This document shows positions 1 to 10,400 of a stretch of DNA of 64,000 nt, in pieces. Origin of the DNA: JADJXM01 sp937967285 (GTDB lineage: Bacteria > Acidobacteriota > Blastocatellia > RBC074); the NCBI GenBank assembly GCA_050249535.1, contig JBFWQI010000004.1, positions 62,001 through 126,000 on the forward strand, read 5' to 3'. Under the pieces are notes generated by a model. That model worked only from the letters and a program-made list of their open reading frames with translations, had not been told where the DNA came from and did no database searches. The translations under genes were made by a program, and so were the position numbers. The stretch's first letter is position 1; every line of letters starts with the position of its first letter.

Positions 1-88
1 TCTGAGTTGCGTAATTTTCAAACGGTAGAATTATTAAGGCAACCGTCGTGCCAGAAAGGCAGCCGGAAGGAAGAATGCGATAAGAGGT

Positions 89-904
89 TCAGTCGAGGTC
101 TTCGTCGCCGCGGACGAAATCGCGCAGGAACGGGTCCTCGGACTGCCAGAGCATCTCGTCAGTGCCGTTGAAGACTACCCTGCCGTCGTTGATCATGATG
201 AAGGATGTATTGATCAGGCAGAGCTGATCATTCTCTTCGTGGATGACGATATTATTATCATCATCACGCGTGGCGTAATGGGAAGAAAGGTACCGGACGT
301 CGGCCAGCCGGTGAGTGACAAAGAGCGTCGTCGTCTGTTCGAGGTCGCGGAGTTTGACCGCCGCCTCGCAGAGCATGCGGGCGGTCGGCGGATCGAGACC
401 GACCGTCGGTTCATCGAAAAGTATGATCTCGGGGTGATCGACGATCGCGCGGGCTATCGCGACCAGTCGCTGGGTTCCGCCGGAGAGCGAGCCCGGAAGC
501 AGGTCCGCCACATCGCCGAGATCCGCGAAATTGAGAACCTCCCCGACGCGCCGGGCGATCTTCTCGTCCGGCCAGCCGAGGTCCCGCGGGCGATAGGCGA
601 TATTCTCGTAGACCGTCAGGCTGTCGAAGAGCGCTCCTTCCTGAAAGACCATGCTCATCTTCTGCCGGACTCGGCTCAACTCGTCCTCCTTCATCCCGGA
701 GATATCCTCGCCATTGATGAAGATCTGACCGGAATCGGGCTTGAGCAACCCGAGAAGGAGCCGCAGCGTCGTCGATTTACCGGATCCGGATTTTCCGAGA
801 ATGACGGTCATCTGGCCCGGATTGATCCCGAACGACACCCCGTCGAGCACCACCTTCCGCCCGAACGACAGCTTCACATCGCGAAACTCTATCTTATTAT
901 TCAT
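89..904 (-). CDS. ABC transporter ATP-binding protein (MlaF-like), catalytic motifs intact
   Basis: A 271-residue ATPase subunit resembling the lipid-transport ATPases MlaF/Ttg2A. All nucleotide-binding motifs are present: Walker A GKSGSGKST (37-45), signature LSGGTQR (about 142-148), Walker B IILFDE with catalytic Glu166, and the H-loop His199. About 70 residues follow the H-loop, including a CLINTSFIM segment that is also found (CLINTRIIM) in the divergent ATPase at 1032. No permease or MCE substrate-binding gene is visible; it could lie left of the window. The two ATPases are transcribed away from each other across 127 bp, so they may be co-regulated. The family call is strong; the substrate is unknown. 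Confidence 0.88.
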   Translation of the reverse strand: MNNKIEFRDVKLSFGRKVVLDGVSFGINPGQMTVILGKSGSGKSTTLRLLLGLLKPDSGQIFINGEDISGMKEDELSRVRQKMSMVFQEGALFDSLTVYENIAYRPRDLGWPDEKIARRVGEVLNFADLGDVADLLPGSLSGGTQRLVAIARAIVDHPEIILFDEPTVGLDPPTARMLCEAAVKLRDLEQTTTLFVTHRLADVRYLSSHYATRDDDNNIVIHEENDQLCLINTSFIMINDGRVVFNGTDEMLWQSEDPFLRDFVRGDEDLD

Positions 905-1031
905 TGAAGCCCTTGCGTATCAGCTTTCACCTTACCTCAGGTTGATTCCCCGCCTGACAGGTGAAATAATTTGACGATGTTTCTCTTATTTATCAATGAT
1001 TTAGATTGCATTTTATACTGGAGACGACAGC

Positions 1032-1841
1032 TTGAGCGAACCAAATCCGACGCCGGCCATTGAATTTCGCGATGTCTCGATAGCTTTTGACGATCGGGTA
1101 CTGCTCGATCGGATCAGTTTCGTCATCGAACGCGGAGAGATGGGAATACTGATCGGTCCGTCGAAGAGCGGTAAATCGACCATCCTCAAGATGGCGATCG
1201 GACTGGTCAGGCCCGACAGCGGCCGGATATTTCTGGACGGCCGCGAAGTCACGGCGATGCAGGAAGAAGAACTGCTCGAACTGCGCGAAAAGACCGGCGT
1301 CGTCTTCCAGCACGACGCTCTCTTTTCGATGAGCGTGGCCGAGAACGTCGCTTACCGGTTGGCGAAACTCGGTTTCACCCCGGAGGAAGCGGAGGCGGAG
1401 GTGCGCCGCGTGCTCGAGGTGGTCGGGCTCGAAGCGGCATACGACCTGATGCCGGATGAGTTGTCCGGAGGGATGAGCCGGCGAGCCGCAGTGGCGCGCG
1501 GCATGGCCGGCACTCCCTCGATCATGCTCTACGATTCCGCCTGCTCCGGCCTCGACCCGATCGTCAGCCGCCAGATGCTTCACGAAGTGATCAGGCTCCG
1601 CGACCTCAAAGGGGTCAGCTCCATCTACATCACGCAGAATATGGATCAGGTCCAGTATCTGTGTTCGAACATGTTCGATCTCGACTCAGCGGGCGAACCC
1701 GTGCTGCGTCGCGAGAACAAGGATTTCTGCCTCATCAACACGCGGATAATCATGCTCTCCGACGGAAAAATCATCTTCAACCGGGTCGATGAATTCTTCT
1801 GGGAGAACAACGACGAAAAGATCCGCAGGTTCATCACCTGA
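1032..1841 (+). CDS. ABC ATPase paralogue with degenerate catalytic site
   Basis: A 269-residue ABC ATPase, paralogous to the one at 89-904. The start is TTG at 1032 with GGAG just upstream. Walker A GPSKSGKST (42-50) and the signature LSGGM (144-148) are intact. The Walker B segment reads IMLYDS, so the catalytic Glu is Ser169, and the H-loop position is Gln202 (ITQNMD) instead of His. Such losses are known in the non-hydrolysing half of asymmetric ABC dimers. It should therefore still bind ATP but hydrolyse it poorly, and a heterodimer with the intact paralogue is plausible. That pairing is inference. No membrane partner lies downstream. Confidence 0.85.
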   Translation: MSEPNPTPAIEFRDVSIAFDDRVLLDRISFVIERGEMGILIGPSKSGKSTILKMAIGLVRPDSGRIFLDGREVTAMQEEELLELREKTGVVFQHDALFSMSVAENVAYRLAKLGFTPEEAEAEVRRVLEVVGLEAAYDLMPDELSGGMSRRAAVARGMAGTPSIMLYDSACSGLDPIVSRQMLHEVIRLRDLKGVSSIYITQNMDQVQYLCSNMFDLDSAGEPVLRRENKDFCLINTRIIMLSDGKIIFNRVDEFFWENNDEKIRRFIT

Positions 1842-1844
1842 ATG

Positions 1845-2798
1845 TCATGTCCGGGGCGCCGCTGACCTGACGGCCATTTCCGTCCCGGCTTCGAGTACGA
1901 GGTCCTTCTTTCCCTGGATGTAGACCGATCCGGCTCCGACGCCGGCCCCGATCAGAGCGCCGATGGCGGCTCCCTTGCCACCGCCGGCGATGGCGCCGAT
2001 TATCGCTCCGACAGCGGCGGCTCCTCCGGCCCTGATGGCCGTATCGCGTCCCTTGCCCGCCGTCTCGATATTGCCCTCTTCATCGATCGCCTTGACCTTG
2101 TCGCTCTCGTAAACCTTCTCGAGCGTCGCCTCGAATTGACCGGTGCGGCCGTTTCTGAGGGTGATCGTATCGAAATCGAGCCTCATCTCCGTGCGGCCGG
2201 TCATTCTTCCGGAACGTTCAAGCTCCGCGATGTGACCATTCACCGTCGCTCCCTGATACTCTTCCGGCGAGATGACCGTGGCCCGGAATTTATCTCCGCG
2301 GTTATTGACCTTCGTGCTCAGGGTATCGTTGAGCCTCAGAATCAGCTCGGTGTTGTCGGGAATCAGATAACCTGTCCGTCGCTGAGCATCGCCGATGTAA
2401 TCGGGCCGCATGCGCAACGCCGCTGCATTCGTAGGCACCCGCGCTGAATACGGCCTGCCGTAATATCCGTCGACGTATCCCATCTCGAAACCGAGGCGAT
2501 ATCCGTCACGATAATCCTCGATCCGGCCGGCGCTCGAAATGTATCCGATATCCGCCTCACGATACTGATCGTAATCCCTGAAATCCGCATTGATCTTGCG
2601 GTTGTAATCGTTCTTCCCGATGCCGTTGCCGTCCCGATAGCCTTTGACGTAGCCCTTTTCAAAGGTGGTTCGCGACGTCATAGCCTGTCGGGAAGCGGTC
2701 CCGGTCCGTTTGATCTGGGCCGATGTCATACTGATCAGCGATCCGATCATGACGAACGCCAGGACCAGCGACATCGTTCTCCTGGTTCTTCTGAACAT
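1845..2798 (-). CDS. exported glycine-zipper protein
   Basis: A 317-residue protein with a signal peptide (about 1-27, ending TSAQ). After it comes a Tyr/Gly/Asp-rich region with repeated GYRDG and GYVDG motifs (about 48-115). A predicted beta-rich middle follows, and then a glycine zipper at about 255-290, rich in GxxxG spacing (AIIGAIAGGGKGAAIGALIG). Glycine-zipper proteins usually insert into or associate with the outer membrane; the exact role is unknown. AAAGGGGG lies 3-10 bp before the ATG. The gene is convergent with the ABC ATPase, leaving only 3 bp between the stops. The GYRDG motif recurs in the FecR protein at 29137. Confidence 0.75.
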   Translation of the reverse strand: MFRRTRRTMSLVLAFVMIGSLISMTSAQIKRTGTASRQAMTSRTTFEKGYVKGYRDGNGIGKNDYNRKINADFRDYDQYREADIGYISSAGRIEDYRDGYRLGFEMGYVDGYYGRPYSARVPTNAAALRMRPDYIGDAQRRTGYLIPDNTELILRLNDTLSTKVNNRGDKFRATVISPEEYQGATVNGHIAELERSGRMTGRTEMRLDFDTITLRNGRTGQFEATLEKVYESDKVKAIDEEGNIETAGKGRDTAIRAGGAAAVGAIIGAIAGGGKGAAIGALIGAGVGAGSVYIQGKKDLVLEAGTEMAVRSAAPRT

Positions 2799-3172
2799 AA
2801 ATCCCCCTTTCCACTGCTTAATTCATTTTCATGCTGACGCAGCGGTTTCACTGAGTTTTTTACCTTATTAATAATGATGCAATAACCATACCCTTGCGTG
2901 TCCGGGCTGACCGCCGACAGGCCGCCGGGATCTTTCTGATCCGGCTCTCGGGATTTCCGCCGACCATCAATTCAACGCAGGGATCTGTGGAACATTCCCC
3001 AGCATTGCGCATTAATCCGCAATCGCTTGATCGATATAAAAAATTGATCAACCTAAACCATTAACCGGCGCATCCTAAATATTACCGATAACGAATCGGC
3101 AGATCTTTTCCATTCCGGATAACAGCCGAAATGAATGGGTAATAATGGCCGTCGAACAATCTGGAGGAATTT
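2799..3172. other. 374-bp intergenic region
   Basis: This separates two divergently transcribed exported-protein genes and should hold both promoters. The stretch 3020-3065 is A+T-rich and contains a TTGATC...TTGATCAA pair, but I cannot assign a clear -35/-10 pair. No convincing ORF or repeat was seen. Confidence 0.4.
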
Positions 3173-3634
3173 ATGAAGAACAGAAGTAAAAATTTAATTA
3201 TCATCGTACTGGCAGTGATGACCGCAACGGTCTTCCTTGCGCCCGATATTTCGGGGCAGCGCCGGGGGCGCAGAAGCAGAGCAGATGTCGACCGCGTGAT
3301 CCGCAATCTGGAGGATGCTACGGACGAATTCAAACGGGTCTTCGATTCCGAAATAGACAAAACAAGGCTTGACGGCACAAGCGCCGAGGATCGGCTCTGG
3401 AGACAGGTCAAGGAGCTGGAAAACGCCACCGACAGACTGCGTTCGAGATTCGACAGGACCGATACATGGTGGGAGACCAGATCGGAGGTTCAGGTTGTCC
3501 TGAAGGAGGCAAGGACGCTCAACAACTTCATCAGAGGATATCGGAACACAGGAAGAATGAAGGCATCGTGGGCGGCAGTCCGCACGCGAATCAATATTCT
3601 TGCGGACACCTACGATCTGCCGCGGCTGCGGTAA
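3173..3634 (+). CDS. small exported helical protein of unknown function
   Basis: A 153-residue protein I do not recognise. Residues 1-29 form a signal peptide (hydrophobic LIIIVLAVMTATVFLA, then GQ). The mature part starts very basic (RRGRRSR) and continues as mostly charged, probably alpha-helical sequence with heptad-like spacing of hydrophobic residues, suggesting a small periplasmic helical bundle. GGAGGA sits 6 bp before the ATG, so the start is firm. It ends exactly one base before the stop of the convergent MOSC gene. Confidence 0.7.
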   Translation: MKNRSKNLIIIVLAVMTATVFLAPDISGQRRGRRSRADVDRVIRNLEDATDEFKRVFDSEIDKTRLDGTSAEDRLWRQVKELENATDRLRSRFDRTDTWWETRSEVQVVLKEARTLNNFIRGYRNTGRMKASWAAVRTRINILADTYDLPRLR

Positions 3635-4099
3635 TCAGAAGAGGGCGGGCTGATCGACCAGGATTTCGATCTCGTCACCGGGGCGCACGGTCCCGCCTTC
3701 GAGTATCTTTCCGAGCTGACCGCATCTGCCGTAGAGGAGCTTCGGCAATCTGTTGTCGATTCGGGTGATCGAACGACAGGGCTTGCGCGGTTCGACGATC
3801 TCGATCGTCGTTTCGCCGATCCGCAGCCGGGAACCCGGTTTCAGTTTGTCGAGACCGATCCGCTCGGTCAGCAGATTGGCGCTGAGGGACTCCGGCGTGA
3901 CCGGAAAGCCTTCGGCGCGCAACCCGTCGAGAACCTCTGATGAGAAAAGGCTGACCTGCCGGTCGCGGTCGATCCCGGCGTGCGAGTCGCCGCGCAATCC
4001 GTGACCGGCCACCAGCTCTGCCTCACCGGCCTCGGTCTTGGCCTGGCCCCGCCGCGTTCCGACGTAGACCCCCCTGAGTTTTCCGTGATCCGACCTCAT
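3635..4099 (-). CDS. MOSC domain-containing protein
   Basis: A 154-residue single-domain MOSC protein. MOSC domains occur in molybdenum cofactor sulfurases and in YiiM/YuaD-type proteins that handle Moco-bound sulfur. The pattern GLRGDSHAG (about 33-41), the QVSLFSSE segment and the conserved Cys in RKPCRSI (about 108) fit the family. It stands alone and is not adjacent to the molybdopterin gene mogA at 15016. The substrate is unknown. Confidence 0.85.
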   Translation of the reverse strand: MRSDHGKLRGVYVGTRRGQAKTEAGEAELVAGHGLRGDSHAGIDRDRQVSLFSSEVLDGLRAEGFPVTPESLSANLLTERIGLDKLKPGSRLRIGETTIEIVEPRKPCRSITRIDNRLPKLLYGRCGQLGKILEGGTVRPGDEIEILVDQPALF

Positions 4100-4116
4100 A
4101 CCGAACAGACTCCGTG

Positions 4117-4260
4117 CTGTGTAACCTGATTCTTTCTACATTTTATCGCAGAGGCACAGAGGTTCTGGATATTTAAATCCGAAGCTCGCCTGATGGGCAT
4201 TTAACGAATATTGCCTTGATCAAAAAATCTCTGCCCCTCTCTGCGCCTCTGCGTTTAAGA
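4117..4260. mobile_element. MITE-like element, CAGAGG type, copy 1
   Basis: A non-coding element with arms of degenerate CAGAGG repeats: TCGCAGAGGCACAGAGG at 4146-4162 and its inverted partner CTCTGCGCCTCTGCG at 4239-4253. Its core, including GGATATTTAAATCC and AACGAATATTGCC, reappears in opposite orientation in the copy at 49741. The left boundary (CTGTGTAACCTGATTC, 4117) resembles the ends of the other copies. Boundaries are approximate. Confidence 0.6.
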
Positions 4261-4275
4261 AATCAGAAAACTTAT

Positions 4276-4481
<206 letters not shown>

Positions 4482-4482
4482 C

Positions 4483-6600
<2,118 letters not shown>

Positions 6601-6824
6601 CAATAATTATTCTCCTTATCCGGCATTCACTGACCCGCAAGGGACAGCTCCAAGAGGGGTGGGTAAGGCACAGTCGCTAATTATTCGGAAAAATTGATTA
6701 CCAAGTTTATACAACCGCCGTCTCGTTGTGCAAGCGGATGACGGTATGAGAACATTAGCCATATGGTTATACCTTCTTGCAATTCCAGGACCCGCGCTTG
6801 CGTCTTTATTGAGGGAGCAGTCGT

Positions 6825-7109
6825 ATGAATCTGGACGAGAATTCGATCATTACGCGAATGAAGGCGATACCCGAGTGGAGGCGCGAAGGCGAAGCCGTCA
6901 TCAGGGATTTCCAGTTCGAAAATTTCGCGGGAGCTCTGGATTTCGTCAACCGCGTCGGCGCGTCAGCCGAGGCTGCCGACCACCATCCCGACATATTTTT
7001 ACACGGATGGAACAAAGTCAGACTGACCCTCTCGACCCATTCGAGCAATGGCCTGACTGTGAAGGACTTCGATCTGGCGGAAAAGATCGACAAACTTTTA
7101 CAAGCATGA
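6825..7109 (+). CDS. phhB: pterin-4a-carbinolamine dehydratase
   Basis: A 94-residue protein matching 4a-hydroxytetrahydrobiopterin dehydratases, which recycle the pterin cofactor after aromatic amino acid hydroxylation. The active-site stretch DHHPDI (about 51-56), followed by WNKVRLTLSTHSSNGLT, is characteristic and the length is normal. GGGAG lies about 12 bp upstream. Its stop overlaps the start of the RNase HI gene (ATGA), so the two are translationally coupled. No phenylalanine hydroxylase lies nearby. Confidence 0.92.
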   Translation: MNLDENSIITRMKAIPEWRREGEAVIRDFQFENFAGALDFVNRVGASAEAADHHPDIFLHGWNKVRLTLSTHSSNGLTVKDFDLAEKIDKLLQA

Positions 7110-7546
7110 AGAAAGTTACGATCGTTTGCGACGGAAGCAGTCTGGGCAACGGAACGAAGGCCTCGCGGGCCGGCGCAGCGGCTATTCTGGAGTACAAGGG
7201 GCTTGAGCGGATCGTCGGCGAGTTCCTTGGAAACTCGACCAACCAGCAGGCTGAGATCGTCGCCGCCTGCATCGGCCTCGAAGCGCTCAAGGAACCCTGC
7301 GACGTGAAAGTGATCTCCGATTCGCAGTACGTCGTCAAGACGATGACCGGGCTCTTCAAGCGCAAGGCCAACCTAGATCTGTGGAAGAGGCTCGATGCCG
7401 CGTCCCGTCCGCATCGCATCAACTGGACCTGGACGCGCGGCCATGCCGGGCATCCCGTTCAGGAGAAGTGCGATCAGGCGGCCCGATTGATCGCCGAGGC
7501 CGGACTGGTGGATCAGACCGGAATCGACCGCATCCTGAACGACTGA
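7106..7546 (+). CDS. rnhA: ribonuclease HI
   Basis: A 146-residue RNase H fold enzyme that cleaves the RNA strand of RNA-DNA hybrids. The four catalytic acidic residues are visible as Asp9 (VCDGSS), Glu50 (QQAEI), Asp72 (SDSQY) and Asp123 (EKCDQAA), with the conserved TRGHAGHP before the last one. The ATG at 7106 overlaps the stop of the dehydratase gene by 4 bp. A longer upstream reading from 6728 would overlap that gene throughout and is not used. Confidence 0.93.
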   Translation: MKKVTIVCDGSSLGNGTKASRAGAAAILEYKGLERIVGEFLGNSTNQQAEIVAACIGLEALKEPCDVKVISDSQYVVKTMTGLFKRKANLDLWKRLDAASRPHRINWTWTRGHAGHPVQEKCDQAARLIAEAGLVDQTGIDRILND

Positions 7547-7646
7547 CGGCGCCCGATTGGAAAACCCGCACCGCTCTGCTATCCTGTCACATTCCGAACC
7601 GCATATATTTTTTTACATATCGTTTTCCTGATTGAAAGGCGTTTTT

Positions 7647-8570
<924 letters not shown>

Positions 8571-8585
8571 GTACTTCTCGATTCA

Positions 8586-8609
8586 GCCCCGGACTTCTCC
8601 GTCCGGGGC
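8586..8609 (+). terminator. hairpin after ctaB
   Basis: GCCCCGGAC at 8586-8594 pairs perfectly with GTCCGGGGC at 8601-8609 around a 6-base loop. There is no T-run (AAAACC follows), so Rho-independence is uncertain. Confidence 0.55.
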
Positions 8610-8704
8610 AAAACCTGACAGCCACCCCGGCCACTCCGTTCAAATCTCAGAAATCACCCTCTGCCCACCACCCCTGGCAGCCTGAATCAGGAACCAATAC
8701 CGAT

Positions 8705-8720
8705 ATGTCATATTTGACAT
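8705..8720. promoter_or_regulatory. palindromic operator candidate of the toxin-antitoxin genes
   Basis: ATGTCA at 8705-8710 and TGACAT at 8715-8720 form a perfect inverted repeat with a 4-base spacer, ending 12 bp before the toxin start. HigA/XRE antitoxins commonly bind such palindromes to repress their own operon. The function is inferred from position. Confidence 0.5.
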
Positions 8721-8732
8721 AAACAAAAGCCG

Positions 8733-9071
8733 ATGTCAGAATTCGATAAGCCATTAGTTTGGTTGAGCGGAGAGATTAAGACGCCGCCATTTTCGACAGA
8801 TGCCCGGATAGAAGCCGGCTATCTGCTGAGAAGGCTGCAAATGGGAGAGCATCTGGGTTTGCCCCATTCACGTCCGATGCCGGTAATCGGAATCAGGTGC
8901 CACGAATTGAGGATCCGCGACAAGAATCGGTCGTGGCGGATAATTTATCGGCATGACCATGATGCGATCGTCATCCTCGATATATTCAGTAAGAAATCGC
9001 AGCGAACACCTGTCCACGTCATTGAAAAATGCCGGTCGAGAATCAAAAACTATGATGCATTGATGAGCTGA
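8733..9071 (+). CDS. HigB/Gp49-like toxin of a type II toxin-antitoxin system
   Basis: A 112-residue protein resembling phage-derived Gp49-like/HigB toxins of the RelE superfamily, which act as mRNA interferases. Supporting segments are the LGLPHSRP motif (about 49-56), the basic RIRDKNRSWRIIYRHD stretch, and a C-terminal helix with FSKKSQRTP. It is followed 9 bp later by an XRE-family antitoxin, the toxin-first order typical of HigBA. A palindrome precedes it. Confidence 0.82.
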   Translation: MSEFDKPLVWLSGEIKTPPFSTDARIEAGYLLRRLQMGEHLGLPHSRPMPVIGIRCHELRIRDKNRSWRIIYRHDHDAIVILDIFSKKSQRTPVHVIEKCRSRIKNYDALMS

Positions 9072-9080
9072 ATTAATGAA

Positions 9081-9395
9081 ATGAACAAGGAAAAGCGAAA
9101 AAAATTGGAGGAAGCGGGCTGGACAGCAGGTTCTGCGACCGAATTACTTGGGTTGACGGCACAGGAACAGATAATTATCGAATTGAAGCTCCTGCTCAGT
9201 CGCTCGCTTAAAGAAGAGCGTGAAAAACGGGGACTATCCCAGTCAAAACTCGCCTCTCTGATTAATTCCAGCCAATCCAGAGTAGCGAAGATGGAAGCGA
9301 ATGATCCGGGCGTATCATTTGATCTGCTGCTAAAAGCGATACTGGCAACGGGTGTAACGCGAAGAGAACTTGCCGCGATCCTGATCAGAATCTGA
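9081..9395 (+). CDS. HigA-like XRE family antitoxin
   Basis: A 104-residue protein with a helix-turn-helix of the Cro/CI (XRE) type at about 50-80 (GLSQSKLASLINSSQSRVAK). It is the expected partner of the preceding toxin: it should neutralise the toxin and repress the operon through the upstream palindrome. The N-terminal 45 residues are charged and helical. The following gene is convergent. Confidence 0.82.
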   Translation: MNKEKRKKLEEAGWTAGSATELLGLTAQEQIIIELKLLLSRSLKEEREKRGLSQSKLASLINSSQSRVAKMEANDPGVSFDLLLKAILATGVTRRELAAILIRI

Positions 9396-9446
9396 CGAAT
9401 TCCTTTTTCCGGTTGCATAGCATCAATCAATCCCTGATCTGCTGAA

Positions 9447-10394
9447 TTATGGATGCGCGGCGCGTTCGATCCTGTCCATGAGCGCCGCGCCGAGTCCTTC
9501 CTTCTCGACGGCCTGACAATAGATGGCGTCGATTCCCGCTTCATCGCATTCACGGAAGAAACGGAAGAGCGAACGGGCATAGTCCTCGATGTCCGGGCAG
9601 ATTCTGATCATTCTGAATTCGTCTTCGCGCGGGGGCGCTTCGAGACCGATGTAGGCTGAGACTTCGGAAGCGACGAGGTATTGAGGATAGGTGCATATGA
9701 CGACCCTGGCGCGGGGAGAGTAATGCCGGTACTTCATGCCTGGGCTTCTGGGGACGGCGTCGGGGCCGAGTTCGGCCATGGTCGTCTCGGGGATGACCTC
9801 GCGGAGATGTTCGAGGGTGACGGCGCCGGCGCGGAGCACGCGCGGGACATCCCCAGTGCAGTCGACGACGGTCGATTCCAGGCCTACTTGTGTCTGATCG
9901 CCCTGGAGCAGGCATCCGATCCGGCCGTCCAGATCCTCGCGGACGGCCTGCCAGGTGGTCGGGCTGGGCCGGCCCGAAAGGTTCGCCGAAGGGGCAACGA
10001 CCGGGACGCCGCAGGCCCTGAGAAACTGCTGCGCCATCGGATGATCGGGCATGCGGACGCCGATCGTATCCAGACCGGCCGTGGCGACCATAGGCACTCT
10101 CGATGATTTGGGAAGGATGACGGTGAGCGGTCCGGGAAAGAACCTCTCGATCAACCGGCGGGCAGCGGGCGTGATCCGGCTGGTCAGGGAATCGAGCTGC
10201 GACAGATCGGCGATGTGAGCGATCAGCGGATTATCCGAGGGCCTTCCCTTGGCGACGAATATCTTCCGGACGGCTTCCTCGTTGAAGATATCCGCGCCGA
10301 GCCCGTATACGGTCTCGGTCGGAAAGGCGACCAGCTCGCCGTGCCGGATGAACCGCGCGGCGATCGACGGAGACTGTGTTACCTTTGTTTTCAC
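9447..10394 (-). CDS. tsaC: L-threonylcarbamoyladenylate synthase, long Sua5 form
   Basis: A 315-residue Sua5-type enzyme making threonylcarbamoyl-AMP from threonine, bicarbonate and ATP for the t6A37 modification of ANN-decoding tRNAs. The N-terminal YrdC domain (about 10-195) has FPTETVYGLGAD and KGRPSDNPL. The linker SPGMKYRHYSPRA (about 217-229) and the C-terminal domain identify the long Sua5 form rather than the short TsaC. It starts 6 bp after the stop of the upstream S8 protease, so the two are probably co-transcribed. Confidence 0.92.
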   Translation of the reverse strand: MKTKVTQSPSIAARFIRHGELVAFPTETVYGLGADIFNEEAVRKIFVAKGRPSDNPLIAHIADLSQLDSLTSRITPAARRLIERFFPGPLTVILPKSSRVPMVATAGLDTIGVRMPDHPMAQQFLRACGVPVVAPSANLSGRPSPTTWQAVREDLDGRIGCLLQGDQTQVGLESTVVDCTGDVPRVLRAGAVTLEHLREVIPETTMAELGPDAVPRSPGMKYRHYSPRARVVICTYPQYLVASEVSAYIGLEAPPREDEFRMIRICPDIEDYARSLFRFFRECDEAGIDAIYCQAVEKEGLGAALMDRIERAAHP

Positions 10395-10400
10395 CTCTTG

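Noticed and set aside
239..907. Long open frame antisense to the first ABC ATPase
   Set aside because: It is a mirror of a high-G+C coding strand, with Arg/Asp-rich composition, no recognisable domain, and a fully conserved gene on the other strand.
6728..7105. A longer N-terminal extension of RNase HI
   Set aside because: It would overlap the entire pterin dehydratase gene in another frame, and the RNase H fold begins at the ATG at 7106.
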